Both the position numbers and the translations under genes were made by a program. 64,000 bases of DNA from Xenoacremonium recifei (taxonomy: Eukaryota > Ascomycota > Sordariomycetes > Hypocreales > Nectriaceae): NCBI GenBank assembly GCA_012184525.1, contig WOFQ01000029.1, forward strand, positions 186,001-250,000, read 5' to 3'. Below are positions 1-10,812 of this stretch, piece by piece (the stretch's first letter is position 1; each line of letters starts with the position of its first letter). The notes under the pieces were generated by a model. That model ran no database searches. It saw nothing but the letters and a program-made list of their open reading frames with translations, and was not told where the DNA came from.

Positions 1-1106
1 CTTTGGCGTAGGGCAGCTAGGGCATATTCCGGAGCAAGCAAGTCATTCGACAAGTCCGAGAAATGGCTTTATGGCGACGTTGTGGTAGCAATGCTTGATG
101 ACGGAGTCGACGCCTACGACTCACCCGTATCTAACAACATCATTGGCGGCAAGACATTTGCTTATGGGGACGACAACGAGCCACCCGGCCCGTATTACGT
201 CTCAGAATCTGGTCATGGGACAGTCACAGCGAGCATGATCACTCGAGTATGCCCCATGGCCAAACTGTACTCGATCCGACTCAAAACAATTGTTTCTGAG
301 CAGGGACTTCGAAGAATAGAAGCGCAATCTGCAGCTATGGTAAGGCCAACCCATACCCTAGCAACCAACTCTGAGTAATCTGCTTATACTATCAGGCCAT
401 CCAAGCCGCAATCGACCGTGAGGCAACGATTATTTTGATGCCCTGGAGCATTACAATTCCTCATAGCGATAGCCAAGATAGAAGACGTCTTGAAATAGTC
501 TTCGAGCAGGCCTGCAAACGAGATATTATCATGTTTTGCTCATCTAGCGACAGCGGCCCCACGAACACATCTAATGACTATCCGGTTGGCTTTCCAGGTC
601 CCGGCATCTTTCGAATTGGCGCAGCTCGAGAAGATGGCAGCGCCGAAACTTGGACAGGGGCCGCTTCGATGCTTGACTTCATTTTCCCCGGCTCTGAAGT
701 CATCGCGTTGCATGATGCCGATAGCTCCCGACGATCCACGAATGATAAACTTCGCTTGGACGTCGTTTCTGGTTCAAGTGTTGCCGCGGCTTTGGGAGCA
801 GGGCTTGCAGCTCTTCTTCTTTACTGCTTTAAATTGAATTCACAGTACCGTATCCATTTCGGAGATGCAAGGTCCGGAGGGGAGACGCTCGAACCCGAAA
901 TGAGCTTCGAAAGACACAGTTCTATGATGTCTGCTTTTCGAAACCTTGGCCCTGTAACCGACGAACGTTTTATCAAGGTCTGGGAAACCCTGAATTCTGT
1001 CACTAGAGGTGATCCACGCGAAGAAGAAGCGTACCAGCTTTTAGCTCGACTGACCAGGAACCTGCGTCATAGGCAAGAGGGTAGAGATATATATGGGCTG
1101 AATTAA
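1..1106 (+). CDS. Subtilisin-like (S8) intracellular protease domain protein, 5' partial
   Basis: The reading frame is open from base 1, so the N-terminus lies outside the window. Exons are 1-339 and 396-1106; the intron (340-395) has GTAAGG and ATCAG ends and joins in phase 0. A subtilase catalytic triad is visible: Asp in MLDDGVD, His in SGHGT and Ser in SGSSVAA. The C-terminal tail after the serine motif (RNLGPVTDERFIKVWETL) resembles the tail seen on fungal cytosolic S8 domains attached to ankyrin or NLR-like proteins. That the missing part is such a receptor is inference. No signal peptide can be judged because the start is absent. The stop is TAA at 1104-1106. Confidence in the S8 domain is high; its role, perhaps in non-self recognition or proteolytic signalling, is unknown. 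Confidence 0.85.
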
Positions 1107-1382
1107 TGACCACCGGTGATTGGAAGGGCCTGAGTCAAGTAGGGCGAAGGACGCGTATTAAGAATCATCCAGCAGTAGCGTTTTAAATGTATCAAAGAAG
1201 TCAATGCGGCGAAGAGAGGAATAACACTTGAACCATGGAGAGGTATCTCAATGAGCTAAAGGAGTGAAACCAGGACTCGAAGGCGGACAAATCTAAGCTG
1301 TAGGAGCATAAAACTAAACTTCAGGAGCTGCGATTAGATGCGCCATATACAGAGTATCTAATTATATATCGTGTGATTTGTC

Positions 1383-3640
1383 TTAGTGATACTTGTTCTT
1401 GTCTTTGTGCACATCATTCTCCAAGAAAATCTCGGTGGTATTGTTCATCTTGGCGTCAATGTTCTCGCATAGCAAGCAGCATATTAGGCCAGTGCCGGCA
1501 AAGGCTAAAGATACTAGGGCCGCCATCTTGAGCCCATAAGCGTATGACCACTTGAAAGCGTTTACGGCAGCAGCAAGAATATTGTCAGTCTACAGAAGTG
1601 AGTTAGCTTCGTGATAGGGCATTTTGGCAGAATTGGACTTACAACACCTGGAATCTCGTTTAGAGTAGTAGAACCTGCTGTGATGCCCGCCAACAAAGCT
1701 TGCGCATTGGAAGGGGTCATGCCCATCTGGACAGCAATTTTCGGGACAGTTGAAGCAGCTCTTGATGTTTGAGAATTGGTGAGCACTGAAGTGTAGACAG
1801 CGCTGGCCAGTGATCCGCCAGCATATCGAGCAACGCCTGCAAGACCACCAGAGATGCCTAGTTCTTCCTGCGGGACACCCAGCTGAGTGAAGGCAATGCT
1901 CTCGTACTGAGCCCAGCCAAAGAACATCTGCATAAGAAATGTGAAAGCAATCATCATCCCTTTATTTGTGGGTGTGACGAGGGCAATCAGACCGCCGAAG
2001 AGGGTCATGCCACACCAGGAGGCTGTGAGAGTCCATTTCCAGTGGCCGATGAGGTTACCAAAAGCGACGAGCAGACATGCGCCGAACACAAGCCCTAGAT
2101 TTCCAGGAAGTGTTAAGAGGAGCTCTTCAGATCGAGAAGTTGTTGCAGTAACTACAAATGGTTAGCTTTACTGGTAATAGCTGTTGGTTCGGAAGTGGAA
2201 AAGAGACTTACCATAAAACACGTTTATCATGGTTGGATAAATAACGTTAATTCCGTAGTAAAACATAGTCACCTAGTTGTGTAAATAATGTGGGGGTTTG
2301 CGGACAAAATTTGACCCTTACAATAAAGGCCAGGATGAAAGGAACCGTGAACTCGCGGCCGTTGTGGTAGCGGAAGATATGTGGCGGACAGAGCGGATAT
2401 TTGACACTGTTTGTAGTTTAGTCCACAGTGCTTGTGCTCCAGATGACAAGAAAATATGTTTTCTTGGAGACTTACTTTGAAAAGGTCTCCCACAACGCAA
2501 AGAGAACGAGAACTCCGAATCCGGTGCAGAGGGGAGCGACAACGTGGACGTTGCTAGAATTTTGGTACTGAACTGAATTAGCCATCGTGTCAGTTACATC
2601 TCAACGCATTAACTTACTGTGGTATTGATGATGCCAACAAGAACGAGACAGACTCCAGGAATGACGAGAAGAGTGCCGATATAGTCTAGGCCTCTAATTG
2701 CCTCTTTCCAGGGAACACCGCGAGGATGCTTGGGCGGATAATAAAAGAGAAATAGTCCGATGAGGGAGACAAACTGGAGAATGAAACCGGCCCAGTAGAT
2801 GAACTGCCAGTTGCGGTCTCCCGCGTCGATTGCATACTATGCCGTCTTAGCTTTCGAAAGTTCTGGAATTCAGGCAAGCCAATGACTTACCCTTCCGACC
2901 ACCGGACCGATAACGACAATTATGTAGACGAAGCCATCAGAGATGCAAACACCAATGTGGCGGTACTTATTAGGCATCAGCTCGGGGATGGCACACATGG
3001 CCATTTGGCAGAATCCGCCTCCGAAGCCAGTGACAGCGAGGCCTGCAATAAACTGGTTGGCACCGTGGGAGGTTGCGACGATTACGGAGCCGATGCAGCA
3101 AAGGATGTTTCCGGTAATGAGGAAAATACGACGGCCGAAGAGATCCGAGTTCCTTGGGACGAGTTAGTTATGGTGGCGCTTCCTAAATAATAGGGCTAAG
3201 ACTCACGTTCCAGCAACAATGAACCCCAACGAGTTACCGGTAGTATATGCGGGTACTTGAAGGGCTCGATGTCAGTGTATCAACCCCGCGAATGGTGCGG
3301 CTTGGGCATCCTACCGAACCAGCCAACTGCTGTCGGAGCATTCCAGCCTGCTGCAAGCTTGCTTTGCATAGCTGCCGTAGTAGGAACGGGCCAGAAAGAG
3401 AGACCAAATGTGGAAGATAGGATCTGCTCGTGTCAGTTGAGATGTGCTGTGACTGCGAGGACTCCCTACCAGAATGACGAGACATGTTTTCCATGTGAGA
3501 GTGATTGCTTCACCACTCATGGTAACATGCTGATTTGCACCCAGCTCGGGAGCATGAATGACATGCTCTGTCTCGACTTTCTCGACATCTTGTTTTTCGT
3601 CAAGGCTGTCCTTGTGAGGTTCATCCATGCTTGCGCCCAT
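1383..3640 (-). CDS. MFS efflux transporter, TRI12 type
   Basis: A ten-exon gene of 587 aa: 3470-3640, 3315-3423, 3207-3255, 2891-3152, 2618-2836, 2476-2567, 2322-2406, 2212-2272, 1643-2151 and 1383-1589. All introns are 46-69 bp with GT/AG ends. The protein has an acidic cytosolic N-terminus with MSGEAITLTWKT just before the first membrane span, then repeated hydrophobic spans typical of the 14-span drug:H+ antiporter group that includes fungal TRI12-like pumps. Members export toxic metabolites or siderophores at the plasma membrane; the substrate here cannot be read from sequence. The start is the first ATG of the exon that keeps the acidic N-terminus. No biosynthetic cluster lies beside it. 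It is transcribed in the same direction as the EthD protein downstream in the window, but 0.8 kb separates them. Confidence 0.88.
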
Positions 3641-4436
3641 GGTGAAGTGTAAGACTTTTATTAAGGTCTCGATTCGTGGAGGATCCAGTAAGATCTCAAA
3701 CTCGAATAGACAATGATCTGCAGGTGTAAAGAAATTAGATCTCGAGACTCAGGGGCAAGGTGTTGGGGGCTATGTATGTGCCACAAGTACGAGGTTTCAT
3801 CGGGAGAAAAGTTCAGTCTGGACCGAATTTTCTACCTTACATAGGATCCGCTATTTCCCTGAACGCATGCTCATCCTCACTTCCCTTGCTCATACAGATA
3901 ACAGCATGTGCTTCACGTGCCAAACATAACGCTGGGCGGCCGGGTCCGCAAGGGCCATCCCTTCGGGAGAAGTTCTCCAGACTTCAGCTCGGGCTTATAC
4001 CCGGGAGAAGCGCGCTTGCGGGGGAAACCTGGGGAAGCCACCCACATAAGCTGCCAGGCTTATCGTTATTGAGTTAGCCAAGCTTGTACTTTAACTACTT
4101 TGTCAAGGCTTAGCTGTAGTCACCAGGAATGTGTGTCTGGGTGTCATTTCTGTGAGAGGGTGTGATCGACATGGGGTTGACAAGGCAGGAAAAGCACCTC
4201 CGAGATACTAAGACGGCAAGCATTTGGAGAGGATAAAAGTCGCAACAGAAACAGTTCAGTAGTCCTATAGTTCGGTCCCAAAATCAATTACATTTGTGTT
4301 AAGCATGCTCGAATGAGAAGACTTCAATTCAAAGGCGGCACTGGAAGCGTATTTCTAGTCAGTCGCGCAGTATTCCATGACACCGTCCTCATCATCAATT
4401 CCCGGAATTCCTTTCCCAAACACTACAACGTCTCGA
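3641..4436. other. Intergenic, promoter side of the TRI12-type transporter
   Basis: No supportable gene. A GC-rich stretch lies at about 3930-4060. It contains GGAGAA-G-TTCTCC (3966-3978), a perfect 13-nt inverted repeat that resembles a heat-shock-element half pair. Open frames here lack codon bias or homology that I recognise. Confidence 0.5.
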
Positions 4437-5049
4437 CTAAGCGAAGCTCAGATTAGCAATTAAACCCCACTGGAAGGATGCAAAAGGATAGCCATACCCT
4501 GCAAAGACATTGATACCTGTCTCGTCATCCATAAAATTCTTACAGTCGTTAGTGAGCTTGCCCTCATAATCAGGACTGGTGAAGAATCGCTCGAAGTCAT
4601 CCCAAGACTTGAACCAGAGCGTCGAGCAGCCGTCGTAGTCCATGGTCTTCATTCCGATCCTGGCAAGACCTTCTTTCATCTCGGGAAATTGGTGATGCTA
4701 GATCTCCGTAAGTCCGGACGAATTTGAGAAGACTTCGTGAGGAAAGTTCTAACCTGAGTGTATCGTTGGCATTTGAACATGCCAAAGTTCTTCGATGCGA
4801 GTGTCAGGTCAGCGTGGACATGGGCCCAATGATGAAAGAACTGTTCATGAGAAATATCGCTTCGCTTCTTGAAGTAAAAGGACGCCTTGACACAAGCTGG
4901 GTCTCTTAGTCGCAAAATATCCAAGGAAGGCTGCAAGGCCGTGAAGGCTTACGCTGATAATGTATCTCATTCTCATAAGTGAAGCGCTCGACCGTGAAAT
5001 TATGTGAGATACGGGAGCTGCCCTTGGTCGGCTTCGGCTTTGTTGCCAT
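4437..5049 (-). CDS. EthD domain-containing protein
   Basis: Three exons (4953-5049, 4754-4899, 4437-4697) give 167 aa. Introns are 4900-4952 (GTAAGC donor, GACTAA branch, CCAG acceptor) and 4698-4753. The core reads SFYFKKRSDISHEQFFHHW, then HVHADL and RYTQ, matching the EthD/dimeric alpha-beta barrel family (RKP.lS.eeF..yW...Ha). The C-terminal half holds the second half of the barrel with DWFKSWDDFERFF-like spacing. EthD proteins act in degradation or cyclisation of aromatic or polyketide compounds and are small, cytosolic and often dimeric. No partner biosynthetic gene is adjacent, so the substrate is unknown. An alternative first intron ending at an upstream CAG would need a very short or weak-donor intron, so I prefer the model given. 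Confidence 0.82.
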
Positions 5050-5930
5050 GATTACTAGATGAAGTAGATAAGAACAAAATAAAACAATGAAGCTCGGATC
5101 TTGAACTGGATCGTATCCTTGATTTTCAATTCTTCTTATGGATCTGAACCAAAATCAAACCTCTCTTGCACTCAAATTACCACATTACAGAGAGCGGCAT
5201 AGCTCAGTCCGGTGATCCTGATAGCATGACAGCAGAGGTAATCGTTTTCCAGCACTCAGGGTTTGAGATTCGCCGCCACGCGATCCCCAACGTTCCAAAA
5301 GCGACCACGAGTGCAAGGCACATTCGCTAAAGCTTGGTTTTAGCATCAAGGAAGTGCTTCCAGCTGAGTAAACAGTCTCATTGGACTGAATACGACAATG
5401 AAGCTGCCAAGTCCCTTCCCCGCAGTCTCAGATGTCAAGTGACTCTCGGGGTTGGCAGCGGACATAACGTCTTCGGATCTAGACTCCGATGATAGACACC
5501 GGGGAGAACGATTCCGGGGACCCCAGAGCTAGATGAGACGAGGGCTTGCGTCATGTCTGACCCGATTGGATTACTTTCAGCCTTGATCAGCCTTAATAAT
5601 GGAGATGGACAGGATGAATAAAGCCGACCGTAGGCTAAGGATGCGGAGACTACACAGAGACTTCTTTCAGTTGCTTCTAGGATAGCCTCTCAATATCGAG
5701 ATTGCTGATAATATTGCCAGAGTGCTGGCATTGTATTGGTCCTTACTACTGTCGGATGATGGTTTGGTAACTTTGAGGGTTCCAAGGTCTTGAGATTGAG
5801 AAAAGTGTCGAGATGTAGCCCAGATCGCTCGCGAGAAGACCCTTGTCTTAGATCTGGTTATGTATAGACCGGGTATGCCACTTAATACTAAATACATTCT
5901 ACCTTATTTCCCTAGGTAAAAGTAAGCTTA
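5050..5930. other. Intergenic region with a tRNA-like fragment
   Basis: No supportable protein gene; the 76-codon minus-strand frame at 5667-5897 lacks any recognisable domain. A tRNA-like segment with a good box A lies at 5194-5276 and is described separately. Confidence 0.5.
5194..5276 (+). other. Degenerate tRNA-like element (box A match)
   Basis: The segment begins GCGGCATAGCTCAGTCCGG, a good match to the Pol III box A (TRGCNNAGNNGG), and ends GCCGC, which could pair with the initial GCGGC as an acceptor stem. The B-box region reads GGTTTGAGATTC and only loosely matches GGTTCGANTCC. The T stem does not pair cleanly and no sound anticodon arm is seen. It could be a tRNA relic or a tRNA-derived SINE head, or chance. 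Confidence 0.25.
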
Positions 5931-6857
5931 TTACTTGTGAGCCGCCTTGTACTCTTCCAACCTGTCAATCTGGTTGGCCATTCTTGTTGCCTCCATCACC
6001 CTCCGCATATTCTCATCACAATACTCTGGCTGTTCTCTGAAGTAAAACCGCTCTCCGTTAATCTCAACAGCCAGCCCGTAATCGCTCCCAGCCTGAACAG
6101 CTCGTCCCTTCGCATCGGTCATATCACCACCAGTCACCAACATGTCTACAGTTGAAGCAATGCGGGATAGTGGAGTGAAATAATCCTCGGGAAATGTAGT
6201 CCACTCTTTGGCATTCAACAAGTTAGTCCGAACTGTGCCGGGACATGTAGCGTAAACGCGGATGCCATTGTAGTGGTGGTAAGGGTAGGCGATAGAGCGC
6301 ATGAAATTGATGACAGCGGCCTTGGATGCCGAGTAGATGGGGCAATATTCCGAAGGGTACTGGAAATCGGTCATTAGTTTGTATTTTAGTAGTGGTGAGA
6401 AACCCCAACTTACCAATCCGCCAACACTGGCTGTCATCACTAGAGCCGTATCCTTACCCTTATGCGGGCTTCTCCGGAAGTAATGCAGGGCCAGATAGCT
6501 CTGATCGATGACCGCCTTGAGATTCACATCGATTGTCTTCTGATTTGGCTGCTCGGGGATGCCATCTGTATCTGGCGTGTCGTAAAAATTGTCTCGTTCA
6601 ACAATACCGGCATTGGCAAAGACAAAATCGAGGCGCCCAGCCTGGGCGAAAACTGCCGCAAAGGCCTTGGACAGAGATTCCCAAGATGCCACATCGACCT
6701 TGTGAAAATGAGAGTTGGCGAGAGTCTTGGACACTTCTACACCGGCCTGTTCGTTGAAGTCGAGGAGGTGGACTGTCCAGCCTTTGGGTGCAAGCGTCTT
6801 GGCGACTTCCAGGCCCATACCCGAAGCGCCGCCGGTAATTAAGGCGACCTTGGACAT
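5931..6857 (-). CDS. Short-chain dehydrogenase/reductase
   Basis: The frame is open throughout for 308 codons, but it contains a 54-nt segment (6360-6413) with GTAAGT donor, ACTAAT branch and CCAG acceptor that splits the conserved stretch before the active site. Splicing it (exons 6414-6857 and 5931-6359) gives 290 aa and a normal family layout. Visible motifs are the cofactor loop TGGASGMG near residue 8, NAG near residue 82, and the catalytic YSASK in the second exon. It is a classical NAD(P)-dependent SDR acting on an alcohol or ketone; the substrate is unknown. A C-terminal segment with FYFREQPEYCDENMRR resembles 15-hydroxyprostaglandin-dehydrogenase-like fungal SDRs. It has no signal peptide. 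No pathway neighbour is obvious. Confidence 0.9.
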   Translation of the reverse strand: MSKVALITGGASGMGLEVAKTLAPKGWTVHLLDFNEQAGVEVSKTLANSHFHKVDVASWESLSKAFAAVFAQAGRLDFVFANAGIVERDNFYDTPDTDGIPEQPNQKTIDVNLKAVIDQSYLALHYFRRSPHKGKDTALVMTASVGGLVSWGFSPLLKYKLMTDFQYPSEYCPIYSASKAAVINFMRSIAYPYHHYNGIRVYATCPGTVRTNLLNAKEWTTFPEDYFTPLSRIASTVDMLVTGGDMTDAKGRAVQAGSDYGLAVEINGERFYFREQPEYCDENMRRVMEATRMANQIDRLEEYKAAHK

Positions 6858-7431
6858 TCTACTGGGAGGTCTCGATAAAAGCGGTAGTCAAGAGGCTTTT
6901 TAGCGGCGATGGGTGGAATCGCATGCAGGTTTGGTCATAGGCTGGTAGTCTATCAAAGAAGATAATGTGTTGGTTAATTTATTTGAATGGAAAGACCCCC
7001 TATTGAAGAGCCGTTATCAGAGGGCGTCAGGCCGGAAAACTGTTGGCTGTCACTCATGGCTCTGTAAGGATAAGCCTATCCTGGGCTGAACATCCCCGCA
7101 TCTTGCTGCCGGACAATATGACCGCGAATGTGGGAGCTGATTCAGTAGCTTTGGCGGCTAATGCAAGCCGTTTCCCCTCGAGGCTTTGCGCATCGCTGCC
7201 AAGTCGCTGATCTGATCTGATCTGATTAGTTCCACTTCGCCTCTAAAATACAACTATATAAGACGTCTGGACTTCCTGGCTTTCCGAGTCAAGTTTATTT
7301 TCACTTTCGCCACAAACAGCGACATTTCTCATCTCAATGTGAGATATATTCATCTAGTCTAGTTGAGAGTCACCTACAAAACTAGCCTAAGCTTTCGACT
7401 TTTTTTTTAAAGCTAACGTTACTTCATTGAA
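6858..7431. other. Intergenic, with a plus-strand core-promoter-like stretch
   Basis: It holds the SDR promoter and the 3' flank of the phosphoesterase. TGATC is repeated about four times at 7208-7226. A TATATAAG box at 7255-7262 is followed by a pyrimidine-rich leader-like run, facing no annotated gene. Confidence 0.45.
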
Positions 7432-9807
7432 CTAATGGTAAGTAACACTGTAGACGTTGTACGTGGAAGTAGCCTTCCTGCCGAAAGACAGACGACCCAA
7501 AATACCAATGTTGAGATACTCGCCGTTCTTCGCCTGCAGAGTATACTTGCTGTTGCCAACGTAGGTAATTGTGTATGTCGCAGCGGCCTTCTTGTTGGAA
7601 GTCAGTGACAGATCCTGGGCAATGTAACGACCATCGGCGGCGCTGGTGATGTAGAACTGAGTGCCCTCAGTCTCAAGGGCGTGCAGAACCCAGCGCTGCT
7701 TGATGTCACTGTGAGAAGAAGTGGCCCTTGTGGTGCTGAACTGCTTAGATCGGCTGTTGGGGTTGGCAAGAGCCCATCCGTTCGACTCGAAAGTGAGGTA
7801 GTGGCCCTCGGCGAGATAACCACGGACACCCTTGTAACCGTCCTCGAAGTAGAGAGCATCCTCCTCAGTCTGGTTGCCGTAAGGAATACCAGAGACGTAC
7901 TCAGAGCCGGAGCAAGAGCCAGTCCAGACCACATCGCAGTAGCCGGCGTAAAGGCCGAGAACCTCACCCTCATCGTTCAGAATGGGGGTATCGGGGGTGG
8001 GAAGGTCAGGAATGCTGTAGTCGGGCTAGAGTTTGAAATACTAGATTAGAGAACATTCCTACTTGTGAGGATCGGAATAACTTACGTTCTCAAAGTCAAA
8101 GGCGTTGAGGAGATCAGACATGTGGTCCACACGCCAGTCGGACAGCTGAGCAAGCGTGGTGAGGTTGTCATAGCCCTGAGCCTCAAGCCAAGCGTCTGGA
8201 AGATTTATAATTAGTTTGGATCAACCCCCGTAAATGAAATACTGGGGACTCACGGAGGAACTGGATGATGGAGCTGTGGTCGCCACGCTCAGTGAAGACG
8301 TGACCGCCACGGGTGAAGGGGGAAATCAGCATGAGAGGGATACGGAGACCTTTGAATGGAAATCAGCTTGCCAAAGTCGCGATATTTTATCAAGTCATGA
8401 ATCTTACCAGGACCAGAGAAGGTATAACCAAGCTCGCCATAGGGGTCCTCGAACCACTCGCCGGCGGTACCATTAGGAGAGATCAAGGGGAGAACGGCAT
8501 CACCCCAACCACCACCCTCTGCCATGATTTGTTAGCGGCAAAATCTCTGAGAACCAAAATGGGCTGGATCTTACCATCGTAGTTGATGATGAACAGAGTG
8601 TTTTCATAGTTCTTTCCATGGATGACAGCGTCGGCGATCTCGTTGATGAACCAAGCACCATCCTTGGGAGTGTAGGGAGGGTGCTCCTGGACGTGCTGGG
8701 GAGGGAAGACCCAGCTGACCTGGGGGAGAGTGCCGTTGGCAGCGGCGGCCTTGAAGGAGTCAAAGCTGTTCTCGCCATCGAACATCAGACCACGGTTGTA
8801 GAGGCTGGAGTTGGTCTCAGCCTGCTGGAAGGCCTCAAAGTAGAAGAGACCGTTGTTGGTGGCCCAGTTGTAGGACTCCTGGTAGGATCTCCAGTCAATG
8901 CCGGCCTCGTCAAAGATCTGGGCCAGGGCAGGCCACTGAAGGGGCAGACAGTCCAGGTTTGTGGCAACACAGCCTATGAGAAAGATTAGATACTTGTCTT
9001 TTGAGCGGTCGGATATATGTCTTACCGTTGTCCTGGTTGTCGTCGAGGACGACACCACCGGAACCGAGTGCCTGCTTGCCACCGGGGACGTTGATGGTAC
9101 CAGACTAAATGAGAGCAGGTCAGAATTGAAGGCTTAATAAATCGGTGAGATCAAAGCTCTTACCTGCCAGAACCAACGGTTGGGGTCAGTGTTGGAGGCA
9201 ATCGAGGCATGGTAAGCATCGCCAACGGTGTAAGCCTCAGCCAGGGCGAAGTGGTACGGGATGTCCTGACGCTTGAAGTACCCCCAGGACTGCGGGTCAT
9301 CAATAACGGCCCAGGCGTTGTTCTCGCCGTTGTTGAAGGCCTGGTGAGTGGGGATCCAGTTGTTGGCACCGGCACAGAGACACATGCTCTTATTGAAGTT
9401 CTCCTCACCCCCAAGGTAGTTGAGCCAATAGGGGAGGAGGTAGTCGGTCTCATCAGTAAGAGTGGAAACATTCCTGAGTGATGTGTCAGCGATGAAACGA
9501 AGCAACTTCACGTCTATGAACGATTATGTTATTAATTACTTACTGGTACCAGATGGGCTTGCCGTTGGACTGGATCTGGACGTTGGGGTCGGCAAAGCCA
9601 CGCACACCAGCCATAGTACCGAAGTACTACAATATTCATTTAGTGAATGATCTTCTTAGTAAGATCCAGCTTCTGGGTAACACTTACATGCTGGAAGGTA
9701 CGGTTCTCCAGCATCAGCATCACAACGTGCTTGATGTCCTTGAGAGAGGCCGCATTCACGGCACCAGCAAAGGCCAGTGCCGTAACGAGCTTGGAGAGAG
9801 CAGCCAT
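7432..9807 (-). CDS. Secreted phosphoesterase, non-haemolytic phospholipase C-like
   Basis: Nine exons (9688-9807, 9544-9626, 9164-9473, 9026-9104, 8575-8973, 8408-8518, 8254-8349, 8086-8195, 7432-8025) encode 633 aa. All introns are 52-70 bp. The first 19-20 residues (MAALSKLVTALAFAGAVNA) form a signal peptide. Directly after it comes KHVVMLMLENRTFQHYFGT, the metal-binding motif of the phosphoesterase family (PF04185) shared by bacterial PLCs and fungal secreted PLC/acid phosphatases. The C-terminal 140 residues (YLTFESNGWALAN onward) form a beta-rich domain found in fungal members. The expected role is extracellular hydrolysis of phospholipid headgroup or phosphate esters. Specificity cannot be read. 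It is divergent from a multicopper oxidase across 1 kb. Confidence 0.9.
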
Positions 9808-10812
9808 GGTGGACTCTCGGTGTCACTGGTGATGGATCTTTCACGAGGGATCGGCAGAGAGATTGGCCCTTGCTTGCCTTTGATTTTCACGGGATGTACG
9901 GGCCTTAATATGTATTACTTTGCGACGCACGCTATAGGCTATGCTCTTCGGAAAATTATCAGACCATGGACTAGAAGAAGACGCAATCCTCGAGCCCCAG
10001 ATCAAGGCCCTAACTGCTCGTGCGGGCCAAGTCCATCACAGTGTTCCATCTCGGTGTTCCGTCTCGGCCTTAGCTCTATCATCGCGTGGCCTTCGCAGCT
10101 GTCAAGATGTCGCGCAGGATGGTCGTCTCGCCAAAGATCCAGCATGGCCCGGGAATAATGTGCCGGAGAGCCCTGATCGTCCAGGAAGGTCGATATGCTA
10201 TCGGCGGCGGAGGAGGGCAGCATCCAGACATCGTGGTGCCATCCCCGCAGCTGATGGGCCAGATGGGCCAGATGACCCCGGCTCACGGGCCTCATCGGGA
10301 TTGCTATCTGGAGCAGATTGCCGTTTATCGGATTGATCGGAGGGCTCTTTGAACGGCTTCTCTAACAACGGTGTTGGACCGGAGGGGACCGCTTCTGTGA
10401 AGGATCGACATGCTGGCGGCTCAACTTACACGCTACGACGTCGTAGCACTATGTGAGTTAGGTCGTCGGCCAAATAGATCGTGTCCGTCCAACCACGTGC
10501 GCCCACTTATACAAGTTTAATACAACCCTCCGACTAGGTCTCATGAGATCCTCCTCCACAACCGTTGCGCGCGTTACCAACCATTGCAGTACCAGACTTA
10601 CGATTGCCGATTCGACCCAGGGAAATGGTGTTCGGTCACGGTATCGCGTTAGTGTTGGACGTCGTTGAATCCTTCGATCGCGTCTAGTAGGGGATGTCTG
10701 AAGGAAAACCACGAAGCGAGCCTCACCGTCTCTGTTGGCCATTTATCCGTTCTGAAATCTTCATTTCGTCGTCTCGAGTGCGGGACGCTCGCCCCTCTCG
10801 CGCCAGGTCGCC
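9808..10812. other. Shared upstream region between PLC-like and multicopper oxidase genes
   Basis: A 1-kb bidirectional promoter region. It is GC-rich at 10000-10350, where long open frames on both strands look like composition artefacts, and it contains a direct repeat GGGCCAGAT near 10256-10274. A perfect 16-nt palindrome lies at 10432-10447. Confidence 0.55.
10432..10447. promoter_or_regulatory. Perfect 16-nt palindrome, candidate operator
   Basis: GCTACGACGTCGTAGC equals its own reverse complement. It contains the ACGTC core of bZIP sites and sits about 370 bp upstream of the multicopper oxidase start and 625 bp upstream of the phosphoesterase start. Function is inferred only from symmetry and position. 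Confidence 0.4.

Noticed and set aside
3760..4077. 105-codon plus-strand frame
   Set aside because: No recognisable motif; explained by GC-rich intergenic composition.
5667..5897. 76-codon minus-strand frame
   Set aside because: No domain, low-complexity content, in the intergenic space next to the SDR stop.
8483..9082. Open frames within the phosphoesterase gene, including antisense ones
   Set aside because: The minus-strand frame is just read-through of exon and introns; the antisense frames mirror its codons.
9526..10336. Long plus-strand open frames over the phosphoesterase start and its promoter
   Set aside because: They overlap well-supported exons on the other strand and GC-rich promoter DNA. 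They lack domains and normal start context.
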